Below, one piece after another: positions 23,551 to 34,395 of a stretch of 64,000 bases of DNA. This DNA comes from Lepus europaeus (taxonomy: Eukaryota > Chordata > Mammalia > Lagomorpha > Leporidae), in the NCBI RefSeq assembly GCF_033115175.1, contig NC_084850.1, forward strand, positions 1,363,024 through 1,427,023, in the 5' to 3' direction. A program made the position numbers and the translations under genes. Below the pieces are notes generated by a model, which was given only the letters and a program-made list of their open reading frames with translations, did not search any database and was not told the DNA's origin. Positions within the stretch are counted from its first letter, which is position 1, and every line of letters starts with the position of its first letter.

Positions 23551-23868
23551 GGGCCGGCGCTGTGGCGTAGCAGGTAAAGCTGCTGCCTGCAGTACCAGCA
23601 TCCCATATGGGTGCCGGTTCAAGTCCCGGCTGCTCCACTTCCGATCCAACTCTCTGCTGTGGCCTGGAAAAGCAGTAGAAGATGGTCCAAGTCCTTTGGC
23701 CCCTGCACCCGTGTGGGAGACCTGGAGGAAGCTTCTGGCTCCTGGCTTTGGATTGGCACAGCTCTATCCATTGTGGCCAATTGGGGAGTGAACCAGTGGA
23801 TGGAAGACCTCTCTCTCTCTGCCTCTCTTCTCTCTGTGTAACTCTGCCTTTCAAATAAATAAATAATA
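23551..23868 (+). mobile_element. CSINE, + strand
   Basis: Head 'gggccggcgctgtggcgtag', tail 'caaataaataaataataaaa'. It sits between ORF1 and ORF2 of the old L1. Confidence 0.93.
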
Positions 23869-24969
23869 AAAATAAGACTATTAAAAGAAATATGGCAGGG
23901 CAAAGTCATTACTTAACAATAGTTACCTTGAATGTAAATGGCCTCAACTCTCCATTTAAAAGACAGAGACTGGCTGAATGGAGCAAAAAAGCAAACCTAT
24001 CTATTTGTTGCCTACAAGAAACACATCTCACCAACAATACTCACAGACTGAAAGTTAAAGGATGGAAAAAGATAATCATGCTAACAGAAACAAAAAAAAG
24101 CTGGTGTAGCCATCCTACTATCAAACAAAAAGACTTTAACCCAAAAACTGTTAAAAGAGACAAAGAAGGGTACTATATAATGATTAAGGGATCGATTCAA
24201 CAGAAAGATGTAACTATAATTAATGTATATGCACCTAACTACAGGACACTTGGCTATTTAAAAGAAATGTTAATGATTTAAAGGGAGACATGAACTCAAA
24301 TACAATAGTAATGGGGGACCTCAATATCCTGCTTTCAGCAATGGACAGATCATCCAGACAGAAAATCAGCAAGGAAGCAACAGAGTTAATCAACACTATA
24401 GATCAAATGAACCTAACAGATATCTACAGAGCTTTCCATCCTACGGCCACAGAATACACATTCTTCTCGCCAGTGCATGGAACTTTCTCTAGGATAGACC
24501 ACAAAGTAGCCCATAAATCAAGTCTCAGCAAATTCAAAAAAATCAAAATCATACCCTGCATCTTCTCTGACCACAATGGAATAAAGTTGGTAATCAGTAA
24601 CTCAGGAACCCCCAGAACATTTGCAAACACATGGAGACTGAACAACATACTCCTGAACAAACAGTGGGTCACTGAATAAATCAAAAGAGAAATCAAAAAA
24701 ATTTCTGGAAACAAATGAATTGACAACACACCATATCAAAACTTGCGGGCTACAGCAAAAGCAGCGTTAAGAAGAAAGTTTATAGCAATTGGAGAATTGG
24801 AGCATACATCAAGAAATTGGAGAGGCACCAAATAAATGAACTATCAGTGCATCTCAAGGGCTTAGAAAAACAACAGTAAACCAAACCCAAAACTAGTAGA
24901 AGAAAAGAAATAATTAAAATTAGAGTAGAAATCAGCAAAATCAAATTGAAAAAAGTAATACAATAGATT

Positions 24970-25296
24970 GGGCCGCACCATGGCTCACTTGGTTAATCCT
25001 CCGCCTGTGGTGCCGGCATCCCATATGGGTGCTGGGTTCTGGTCCCGGTTGCTCCTCTTCCAGTCTGGCTCTCTGCTGTGGCCCTGGAGGGCAGAGGGGG
25101 ATGGCCCAAGTGCTTGGGCCCCTGTACCTCCATGGGAGACCAGGAGGAAGCACCTGACTCCTGGCTTCAGATCTGCATAGTGCCAGCTGTGGTGGCCATT
25201 TGGGGAGTAAACCAATGGAAGGAAGACCTTTCTCTCTGTCTCTCTCACTGCCTATAACTCTACCTGTCAAAAAAAAAACTTGCAGCAAAGTTTTGA
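24970..25296 (+). mobile_element. CSINE, + strand, in ORF2
   Basis: Head 'gggccgcaccatggctcact'. TSDs ending 'gtaatacaatagatt' occur at 24949-24969 and 25297-25317. A 16-base non-SINE tail, 'cttgcagcaaagtttt', precedes the right TSD. Confidence 0.93.
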
Positions 25297-25541
25297 AAAA
25301 AAGTAATACAATAGATTAGCAAAATGAAGAGCTGGTTTTTCGAAAAAATAAACATAATTGACAAACCACTGGCTCAACTAATAAAAAGGGAGGGAGAAGG
25401 CCCAAATTAAAAAAGTCAGAGATGAGAAAGGAAACATAACAGCAGACATCACAGAAATAAAAAGAATTATCAGAAACTATTACAAAGAACTGTACACCAA
25501 CAAAACTGGAAACCTAGAAGAAATGGATAGATTCAAAACTT

Positions 25542-25877
25542 AAGGCCAGCACTGTGGCTCAACAGGCTAATCCTCTACCTAGCGGTGCCGGCACACCGGG
25601 TTATAGTCCTGGTCAGGGTGCCGGATTCTATCCCGGTTGCCCCTCTTCCAGGCCAGCTCTCTGCTGTAGCCCGGGAGTGCAGTGGAGGATGGCCCAAGTG
25701 CTTGGGCCCTGCACCCCATAGGAGACCAGGATAAGCACCTGGCTCCTGCCTCCGGATCAGTGTGGTGCGCTGGCTGCAGTGCGCCAGCCACGGCGGCCAT
25801 TGGAGGGTGAACCAACAGCAAAGGAAGACCTTTCTCTCTCTCTCTCTCACTGTCCACTCTGCATGTCAAAAAAAAGA
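25542..25877 (+). mobile_element. CSINE (younger subfamily), + strand, in ORF2
   Basis: Head 'aggccagcactgtggctcaa', 'acaccgggttatagtcctgg', tail 'ctgtccactctgcatgtcaa'. Confidence 0.92.
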
Positions 25878-26309
25878 AAGAAAATCTTAAACAGACCCAT
25901 AACCAAGACAGAGATTGAATCATAATAAAGACCCTCATAAGAAAGAAAAGGCCAGGGCTGTATGGATGGCTTCACTGCTGAATTCTACCAGACATTTAAA
26001 GAACTAACTCCAATTATTCTAACGCAATTCAAAACAATCAAAAGGGAGGTTATTCTCCCAAATTCTTTCTATGAAGCCAGCATCACCTTAATTCCTAAAC
26101 CTGAAAAAAACATATAAGAGAAAGAGAACTACAGGCAAATCTTCCTGATGATCCCAGATGCAAAAAAACTCAATAAAATACTAGCCAATCAAATCTAACA
26201 ATACATCAGAAAGATCATTCACCTGGACCAAGTCGATCTATTCTGGTATGCAGGGATGGTTCAACATTCAAAAATCAATGTGATACATCATATTAACAAA
26301 CTTCAGAAC

Positions 26310-26324
26310 AAAAACCAAATTATT
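26310..26324. repeat. 5' target-site duplication of U6/composite B insertion
   Basis: 'aaaaaccaaattatt' here and at 29357-29371, on both sides of the insertion in the old L1 ORF2. Confidence 0.92.
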
Positions 26325-26334
26325 GTGCTCGCTA

Positions 26335-26381
<47 letters not shown>

Positions 26382-26431
26382 GGCCCCTGCGCAAGGATGA
26401 CAAGCAAATTCGTGAAGCATTCCATATTTTT
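26325..26431 (+). pseudogene. U6 snRNA pseudogene at the 5' end of an L1-type insertion
   Basis: Covers the full ~107-nt U6 length, from 'gtgctcgctacggcagcaca' through 'aagattagcatggcccctgc' to 'ttccatattttt'. Against the canonical mammalian sequence I see three changes: T to A near base 10, C to A in 'gacaagc', and G to A in 'gaagcatt'. Upstream is L1 ORF2, not a Pol III snRNA promoter (no PSE or TATA context). Together with the direct fusion to L1 sequence at 26432, this marks it as a retrocopy rather than a functional gene. The ACAGAGA box is intact. Confidence 0.95.
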
Positions 26432-27066
26432 CAGAGACAGGAAAGGAAACAGGCAAGCCAAAGAAAAGAAGAAGAAATTAGAAATCTAAAAAATATGTTT
26501 GGGAATCTACAGGATACTATTAAAAAACCCAATATTCGGGTTCTAGGAGTTCCTGAAGGCATGGAGAGGGAGAAAGGATTAGAAGGCCTTTTTAGTGAGA
26601 TACTAGCAGAAAATTTCCCAGGTTTGGAGAAGGACAGAGACATCCTAGTACAGGAAGCTTATAGAACCCCTAATAAACATGACCAAAAGAGATTCTCACC
26701 ACGACACATTGTAATCAAACTCACCACAGTGAAACATAAAGAAAAGATTCTAAAAGGTGCAAGAGAGAAACGTCAGATTAGTCTCAGAGGATCTCCAATT
26801 AGACTCACACACACTTCTCATCAGAAACCCTACAAGCTAGAAGGGAATGGCGAGATATAGCCCAGGTACTAAGAGAGAAAAACTGCCAGCCCATAATATT
26901 ATATCCTGCAAAGCTCTCATTTGTGAATGAAGGTGAAATTAAGACTTTTCATAGCAAACAGAAACTGAAAGAATTTGTTGCCACTCGTCCAGCCCTGCAA
27001 AAGATGCTTAAAGATGTGTTACACACAGAAACATAGAAACATGGTCACCAATATGAAAGAAGGTAA
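26432..27066 (+). pseudogene. L1 ORF1 3' half, broken, in composite B
   Basis: Open from about 26495 through FGNLQDTIKKPNIRVLGVPE (RRM-like region), then frame loss at the shared 1-nt deletion ('ctcacacacacttct') and stop at 26860. The C-terminal part continues in another frame to the natural stop at 27066. Confidence 0.88.
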
Positions 27067-28029
27067 AGGAAGGAAACCTCACAGCAAAAGATCACAGGAA
27101 GCTCAATTTCTCTTTGACATAGAATTAAACTCTGATGCTCTGTTAAAGCAATGTGTTAAAGTAATCTAAAAACAAAAAGCAATTCAAATCAATTGGCAAT
27201 CTACAAAAAGAGTTAAAGATTTTAAAAGCTATTATTAAAATTGCTATATTGGTCTATTATGCTCTGTTATATGTGTGTACATATTGTATGTCCACATAGG
27301 AAATTTTATTAAGAGTTTTATTTTAAATGGCTTATAGATAAGATTGTCCATAAATTTAAGCTGATAAAATTAATCAAAGATACATTTTAATTTGTGTGAC
27401 CTGAATCTGTGAATCATATATTTTAAACGTGTTGGTAGAAAGAAACTAAAAACATTTTAGATGGTTGTGCTTAAGTTTACTGGTTAAACAAACTACACCA
27501 TGTTAGATATTTAAGAGGTGTTTTCAAATACATGATTCTTAAAATTTATAGAAGGCATTGGACCTTCTGGTAAATGTTTTCTTAAGTTGTTATCTAATGG
27601 TTGAAACGGTTTGCTAAGTATTCATGTAATATTGCTATTGTCAGCAAGCGATCTAGGACTTGCTCCCTCATTTCTCTATTCTAATTCCAAATTGTTCTTT
27701 CATTTCTCTATTCTCTTCAAGGTAGGAAACTAATTCTATTATGAAGGAATCTGTAGGACACACAATTTAATCTTTAGACCTTATAAAAGAGATGGCTAAC
27801 ATTTTTCTGTAATAGCATAGCCAAAATAAGAACTTAAATAATAATCTCATAGCTAGATTCACTTCGCCATCAGCGAAGTATACAGTAAGTAAAAAAAAAC
27901 CTCCCTTTCAGACCAAAGGGAAAGAAAGTTTTAAAGTAAGAATATAATTTTGCTCATGGGCATTGCCTACCTTAGAAAAACTACTACAGAACATGCCTGT
28001 GACTATAGACTTGTAGTTCAGGTCACCAA

Positions 28030-28560
28030 AGTTTAGAGATGGGACTTGGGCACTCCCTTGACTTGCATCCTCTGGTCTGCTTTAACACAAACCAGGAGGA
28101 AAAGAAAGCTCGGCATCAGAAGCAATGGGTGGCAGGCCTATTAATGGTTGATCTGTACAGTGATATGCCCTCAAGGAGACCCAACAGGCCAGTCCACTGC
28201 AGTGGCTTTCAATGTGGTAAGCCTGGGCTTCAGCAGAAGTCAGCTTGTGAAGAGCCCTGGCAGCTCTGCCAAGAGTTGGATCACTGGAAATGGACCTGCC
28301 CTGGAGTCGAAGGATGCCCAGGTCAGAGCCACAGATCTTATTGGCTCTAAGCTGAAAAGCCCTTCACTCAGCCCAACTTCCAAAGTGACCACTGCAGCTG
28401 AGGGTGTGGTCAAGTAGGGTCAGCAACATTGAAGGCAGAACTGTAAATTTCTTGTTAGAGATGCCACCTGCCTTTACCTGGCCAGCTCTCCTCCCAGGAC
28501 AGCCAAGTAATGAAAGTCAACAGAGTGACTTCCCCTAGGAGGTTCACACCTCCCTTAGGA
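28030..28560 (+). pseudogene. ERV nucleocapsid-protease fragment in composite B
   Basis: Same knuckle-like FQCGKPGL and CQELDHWKWTCPG motifs as copy A, here in a frame open over 28039-28350. The protease-like segment follows at about 28432-28480. The same residues are missing as in copy A, so the decay was inherited from the family progenitor. Confidence 0.58.
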
Positions 28561-30784
28561 TATACCCCATGTAAAGAGATAGATAGGTCTGGGCCTCTTA
28601 ACTTACAAGGCCTAAAGCCCAACAGATTATTATCAAGTCCCTTCTGTCAGGTTCTATTTGCCTCTCAATCAGAAAACTTAATTGTAGTTTAGACAGCACC
28701 TTTCTTAGCTCCTCTAATAATGACTCTGTCCTTTGTTCTAGACCCTGTCTAGCACACTTGGCCCTCATTCCTTTGTAATCATAACCTCTACTCTACCACC
28801 AATGGCTCTATTCCCAACCTGTGTGTACTGATGGTCCTCTTCCCCACTTAATGCTGTATAATTGTTCAGACCTGGTAAATGCCACTCTTAGGATCATTGG
28901 TTACTATCCTCACTCTGTCTTTTATGACCTTGTCTAAATATGATCAGAGTCGGCAAACTTGGAAGGCTTCCATAGCCTTGGCAACTCATGACAACAGCCT
29001 AGGGTGGTTGCTGGCGCCATAAACTATAGTGTCAATTTGTTGGGTCAACAACAAGAGCCACTGTGCACCTGCTCCTCATGTGGGATCTCTGTCCTTAATG
29101 TGCTGTACATTTTGATTTAATGCTATAACTAGTACTCAAATAGTATGTTTCACTTTGTGTTCCTATGTGGGTGCAAACTGTTGAAATCTTTATACTAAAT
29201 TGATCTTCTGTATATAAAGAGAATTGAAAATGAATCTTGATGTGAATGGAAGGGGAGAGGGGAGGGTTGTGGGTGGGAGGGAAGTTATGGGAGGGGGAAG
29301 CCATTGTAATCCATAAGCTGTACACTGGAAATTTATATTCATTAAATAAAAGTTAAAAAAACCAAATTATTATGTAAATAGATGCAGAGAAAGCATTTAC
29401 TGGGAACAGAAGGAACATTTCTCAACGCAATCAAGAAAATTTATGACAAAACCACAGCCAGTGTCCTATTGAATGGGGGAAAAGCTGGAAGCATTTCAAC
29501 AGAGATCTAGAACCAGACAAGGATGCCCACTCTCACCACTGCTATTCAATATAGTCCTGGAACTTTTAGCCAGAGCCATTAGACAAGAAAAAAGAAATCA
29601 AAGGGATACAAATCGGGAAGGAGGAAGTCAAACTGTCCCTATTTGCAGATGACATGATCCTATATATAGAGGATCCTAAAGACTCCACCAAGAGACTATT
29701 GGAACTCACAGAAGAGTTTGGAAATGTAGGAGGATATAAAATCAACACACAAATATCAACAACCTTTGTATGCCCAGACAATTCCATGGCTGAGCTTCTA
29801 AGATAAATCCCATTCACAATAGGTACCAAATAATCATAACAAAGATCTCTTTGATGAGAATTATAAAACATTAAAGAAAGAAATAGAAGAAGATACAAAA
29901 ACATGGAAAAATCTTCCATGTTCATGAATTGGAAGAATTAACATCATCACAATGTCTATACTATTGGAAGCAATTTACAGATTCAGTGCAATACCAATCA
30001 GAATACCAAAGATATTCTTCTCAGATCTAGAAAACATGATGTTGAAATTCATATGGAAACACAGGAGACCCCAAATAGCAAAAGCAATCTTATACAACAA
30101 AATCAAAGGCGGAAGCATCACAATACCAGATTTCAAGACATACTACAGGACAGTTATAATCAAAACACGTTGATACTGGTACAAAAACAAATAGATAGAC
30201 CAACAGAACAGAATGGAAGCACCACAAGTCAATCCAAGTATCTACAACCAACTTACCTTTGACACTGGAACTAAAATCAATTCCTAGAGCAAAGACAGTC
30301 TCTTCAACAAATGGTGCTGGGAAAACTGGAACTCCACATGCAGAAGCATGAACCAAGACCCTTTCCTTACACCTTACACAAAAACCCACCGAAAATGGAC
30401 TAAAGACCTAATCTATAACCTGACACCATCAAATTATTAGAGTACATTGTGGAAATAATACAAGACATCATCATAGACAAACAATTCTTGGAAAAGACCC
30501 CAGTGGCACAGGCAATCAAAGCAAAAACTGACAAATCAGATTACATCAAATTGAGAAGCTTTTGCACTGCAAAAGGAACAATCAGCAAAGTGAAGAGGCA
30601 ACCAACAGAATGGGAGAAAATATTTGCAAACCATACAACTGATAAAGGATTATAAATTATATATATTATATATATATATGTGTATATATATAAATATTTC
30701 AAGAAACTAAACAACAGCAAAACAATCTGGGTAAGAAATGGGCAAAGGACTTAAACAGACATTTTTCAAAAGAGGAAAACCAGA

Positions 30785-31118
30785 GGGCTGGCACTGTGGT
30801 GTAACGGGTAAGGCTGCCGCCTACAGTGCCGGCATCCCATATGGATGCTGGTTCGAGTCCTGGCTGCTGCACTTCTGATCTAGCTCTCTGCTGTGGCCTG
30901 GGAAAGAAGTAGAAGATGGCCTGAGTCCTTGGGCCCCTGCACCTGCATGGGAGACCCAGAAGAGGCTCCCAGCTCCTGGCTTCAGATCGGCCCAGCTCCA
31001 GCCATTGTGGCCAATTGGGGAATGAACCAGCAGGTAGAAGACCTCTCTCTTTCTCTCTGCCTCTTCTTCTTTCTCTGTGTAACTCTGACTTTCAAATAAA
31101 TAAATAAATAATTTTTAA
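30785..31118 (+). mobile_element. CSINE, + strand, in ORF2 C-terminal part
   Basis: Head 'gggctggcactgtggtgtaa', B-box-like 'ggttcgagtcc' at 30850, tail 'tcaaataaataaataaataa'. L1 resumes with 'gaggaaatccaaatggccaa'. Confidence 0.93.
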
Positions 31119-32829
31119 AAAGAGAGAGAATAGCTTATCCCAAAGGGGGGAAAACATAAAAAAAAGAGAGAGGAAATCCAAATGGCCAATAGACACATGA
31201 AAAAATGCTTAGGATCACTGGCCATCAGAGAAACGCAAATCAAAACCACAGTGAGGTTTCACCTCATCCTGTTTGGAATGCCTTTCATAGAGAAATCAAC
31301 AAACAACAAATGCTGGTGAGTATGTGGGGAAAAATGTACCCTACTCCACTGTTGGTGGGATTGCAAATTGTTAAAGCCACTATGGAAGACAGTATGGAGA
31401 TACCTCAGAAATCTGAATATAGACCTACTGCATGACTCAGCCATACCACTCCTGGGAATCATCCCAAGGGAAATATGGTACAATGAAAGCATATGATAGC
31501 ATATGAAAGAGCTATCTGTACATACAGATAGCACATGAAAGAGCTATCTGTACCTCCATGTTTACTGCAGTCCAATTCACAATAGCAAAGACATGGAATC
31601 AACCCAAATGCCCATCAACTGAAGAATGGATAAAGAAAATATGGGATATGTACACGATGGAATAATACATAGCACTAAAGAAAAAATGAAATCCGGTCAT
31701 TTGCAACAAAATGGATGAAACTGGGACACATCATACTTATTGAAATAAGCCAGTTCCAAAGAGACAAATTTATATGTTCTCCCTGATCTGTGACAACTAA
31801 TAGAACACCTAAAAGGCAACCTGTAGAAATTAAGTTGACACTTAGAGAAGAAATGACTTTGAACAGCCCTTATCTTGACTTAGGAACAGATTTTTATTCT
31901 ATATTTTTGTTTTTCTTTTCCTTTTTTCTTTCATACTAACCACTGAACTCTTAACATAGAGTTAACCATATGTGTATAAAGTTAATTGAACATATATCTT
32001 AGTAAAAAATAAGAGTAATAAAGGTAAGAGGAAGAGGGGTGGGAATGCCAGTGGGAGTGTGTACATGGTGGGAAGAAGTACCAAGGTGCTAATTTGTAAT
32101 TGTGAAATATATGAAGTTCATAACTGCCAAAAAATATAGCTCTGCATACATTCCTATGGACTTACTTATAAGGGTACAGTTTAAAAACTTGCCTTGGGGA
32201 GCCAAATTCCCTTAAGCTGGTTGCTAAAAATAGCAGCTTAAGTGTTAGAAATCAAATAGAGAAGATTATGTGGTAAAGTGACCATACAGATAGGAGCAAG
32301 TGTTAAAATGATCGCATAAATAGAACTAACGGTCTGAAAATAATAATAGAATTAAAAAGGAGTGAAGACTCCAACATGGAATGCAGTCCATACAGTCGAC
32401 TCAGAATGACAATCACTTTCAGTAGCACTCTGGCCTCAGAATCAGCCTTTAAGGCATTGTGATCTAGCTGAAAAGCCCACGAGAACATTTCAGGCATGGA
32501 AAGCCAATACATTCTGGAAAAAAAGTTCTACATAAAGTGCCTCTGTGGGTTAGACCCCAGTGGAAACAAGAAGAAGGATGCACTTTTCTCTGAAGGGAGG
32601 AGAGAATTTCTACTTTGTTTACAGCTTTGTCGAACTAGTGAATCCAAAAGGTTCTTATATCGGAGGCAGCTCATGTCAAGAGACTTAGGCAATCACTGAC
32701 GTCATACATAAGAGTTTTAATTGTTAAATAAACAATCACTGTGCACTAACTTCCCATGTAGGCTCTCTGTCCCCAAAGCATTGTATCATGAGACTCAACA
32801 GTAAAACTTGTTCTCAAGAATCACTTCCT

Positions 32830-33160
32830 GGGGCTGGTGCCATGGTGCAGTGGGTTAATTCTCTGCCTACAGCACCAGCATTGCATATGAGCACTGATTC
32901 TGATCCCGGCTGCTCCTCTTCCAGTCCAGCTCTCTGTTGTGGCTTGGGAAAGCAGTGGAGGATGGCTCAAGACCTTTGACCCCTGCACCCATGTGGGAGA
33001 ACCAGAGGAGGCTCCTGGCTCCTGGCTTCAGATCGGCACAACTCTGGGCGTTTCAGCCATTTGGGGAATGAACCAAGGGAAGGAAGGCATCTCTCTTTCT
33101 CTCCCTTTCACTTTCGTAACTCTACCTCTCAAATAAATAAATAAATAAATCTTTAAAAAA
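32830..33160 (+). mobile_element. CSINE, + strand
   Basis: Head 'gggctggtgccatggtgcag', tail 'caaataaataaataaataaa'. TSD 'aagaatcacttcct' (32816-32829) and 'aagaattacttcct' (33161-33174). Inserted in the old L1 3' UTR. Confidence 0.93.
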
Positions 33161-33265
33161 AAGAATTACTTCCTTTTAGTGTATTAAGTGGAGGTTATTA
33201 CTATGTTTTAGAAGTTATAGGTATGTCTAAGAGCTCACAAATTATGTATCATTCTTGAGTTCTTC

Positions 33266-33470
33266 TTTTTTTTTAACTTTTATTTAATGAATATAAATTT
33301 CCAAAGTACAGCTTATGGGTTACAATGGCTTCCCCCCTCCCATAACTTCCCTCCCACCCGCAACCCTCCCCTTTCCCACTCCCTTTCCCCTTCCATTCAC
33401 ATAAAGATTCCTTTTCAATTCTCTTTATATACAGAAGATCAGTTTAGTACATATTAGGTAAAGATTTAAA
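33266..33470 (-). mobile_element. Truncated rabbit-type L1 3' end, - strand
   Basis: 'acttttatttaatgaatata' through the pyrimidine-rich 'cttcccccctcccataactt' to 'catattaggtaaagatt', the last ~200 bases of a younger L1. It is inserted antisense in the old L1 3' UTR. Confidence 0.88.
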
Positions 33471-33684
33471 GATAATTTTCTAAAAGGAAAGAAGGGGGTG
33501 GAAGGGAGGGATGAGAAGAAGGGGGGAAAAGCAAAATCATATTTGAGAAGCACTAACTAAACAGGAAAGGGAAAGGTAGAGGGGGTGGGAAAGTGGGTGG
33601 GATGGTGAGTATGGTGAGAAGAATTACTATGTTCCAAATGTTGTATTTACAAGATAGACACATACAAGAAAATAAATAGGATCA

Positions 33685-33995
33685 GGGCCCAGTGTTGTGG
33701 AATAGTGGGTAAAGCAGCTGCCTGTGAAATCGGCATCCCATATGGGCCCTGTTCTTGTCCTGCTGCTCCACTTCTGATCCAGCTCCCTGTTTAATGGCCT
33801 GGGGAAAAAAGCAACAGAGGATGGCCCAAATGTTTGGGCACCTTCCATCCATATGAAATACCTGGAAGAAGCTCCTGGATTCTGGCTTAGGCCTGGCTAT
33901 TTCAGTCACTGGAGGAGTAAACCAGCAGATGGAAGATCTTTGTCTCTCTATTTGTCTCTGTAACTCTTTGAAAATAAATAAATAAATCTTAAAAA
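33685..33995 (+). mobile_element. CSINE, + strand
   Basis: Head 'gggcccagtgttgtggaata', tail 'gaaaataaataaataaatct'. Confidence 0.9.
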
Positions 33996-34026
33996 CAGAA
34001 AAAGGGTCATTAGAAACGAAAAAATT

Positions 34027-34311
34027 GGACGGCGTTGCAGCTCAATAATCTAATCCTCTGCCTGCGGCACCAGCACACCGGGTTCTAGTCCTGGTTGGGG
34101 CGCCGGATTCTGACCCGGTTGCTCCTCTTCCTGTCCAGCTCTCTGCTGTGGCCTGGGAGTGCAGTGAAGGATGGCCCAAGTGCTTGGGCCCTGCAACTGC
34201 ATGGGAGACCAGGGGGAAGCACCTGTCTCCTGGCTTCGGATCAGCGTGGTGCACCAGCTACAGCACGCCGGCCGCAGCACCACTAGGGGGTGAACCAACG
34301 GAAAAGGAAGA

Positions 34312-34365
<54 letters not shown>

Positions 34366-34395
34366 CACTCTGCCTATAAAAATAAATAAAAAAAA
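34027..34395 (+). mobile_element. CSINE (younger subfamily), + strand
   Basis: 'acggcgttgcagctcaataa' head, (CT)n at about 34316-34360, tail 'tctgcctataaaaataaata'. It is the last transposon before the island around the PWWP gene. Confidence 0.9.

Larger units (their letters stand above)
26432..29356 (+). mobile_element. Composite L1/ERV/L1 retrotransposon, copy B (5' replaced by U6)
   Basis: Starts within ORF1 (equivalent to about 12315 of copy A), continues to the ORF1 stop at 27066 and the same non-L1 block, then the retroviral fragment (about 28030-28540) and the L1 3' end with tail 'attaaataaaagtt'. It is close to copy A throughout but lacks the segment equivalent to 13047-13646 plus 15871-16100; that junction falls in a shared 'cta'. 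TSDs enclose U6 plus composite as one event. It shares with A the 1-nt ORF1 deletion near 26810. Confidence 0.9.
23892..31800 (+). pseudogene. L1 ORF2 (endonuclease/reverse transcriptase), decayed and interrupted
   Basis: The start MAGQSHYLTIVTLNVNGLNS and LQETHL (about 24016) belong to the apurinic-type endonuclease domain. 'NTIVMGDLNI' (24296-24325) and 'SDHNGIKL' (about 24565) are further endonuclease motifs. The reverse-transcriptase catalytic motif reads FADDMILY near 29640. The Cys/His-rich C-terminal part is at about 31190-31800. Many stops and four inserted elements make it non-functional. Confidence 0.9.
21610..33684 (+). mobile_element. Old near-full-length L1, split by seven later insertions
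   Basis: The remaining L1 pieces read in order as 5' UTR (about 21610-22490), ORF1 (22492-23478), ORF2 (23892-31800) and 3' UTR (31801-33684). Interruptions are CSINEs at 23.55, 24.97, 25.54, 30.79 and 32.83 kb, a U6/composite insertion at 26.33-29.36 kb, and an antisense L1 tail at 33.27 kb. L1 sequence resumes in register after each. The 3' UTR is longer and differs from the younger rabbit-type L1, so this is an older subfamily. About 6 kb of the 12-kb span is inserted DNA. Confidence 0.85.

Noticed and set aside
26325-26431. Functional U6 snRNA gene
   Set aside because: No upstream snRNA promoter, three base changes, and fusion to L1 inside one TSD pair mark a retropseudogene.
27150-27200. 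Splicing as the cause of the shorter middle block in copy B
   Set aside because: The missing segment does not begin with GT or end with AG in any alignment of the 'cta' junction.
30785-30870. tRNA-like head with B-box 'ggttcgagtcc'
   Set aside because: It is the tRNA-derived promoter part of a CSINE and does not form a full tRNA gene. The same applies to the other CSINE heads.
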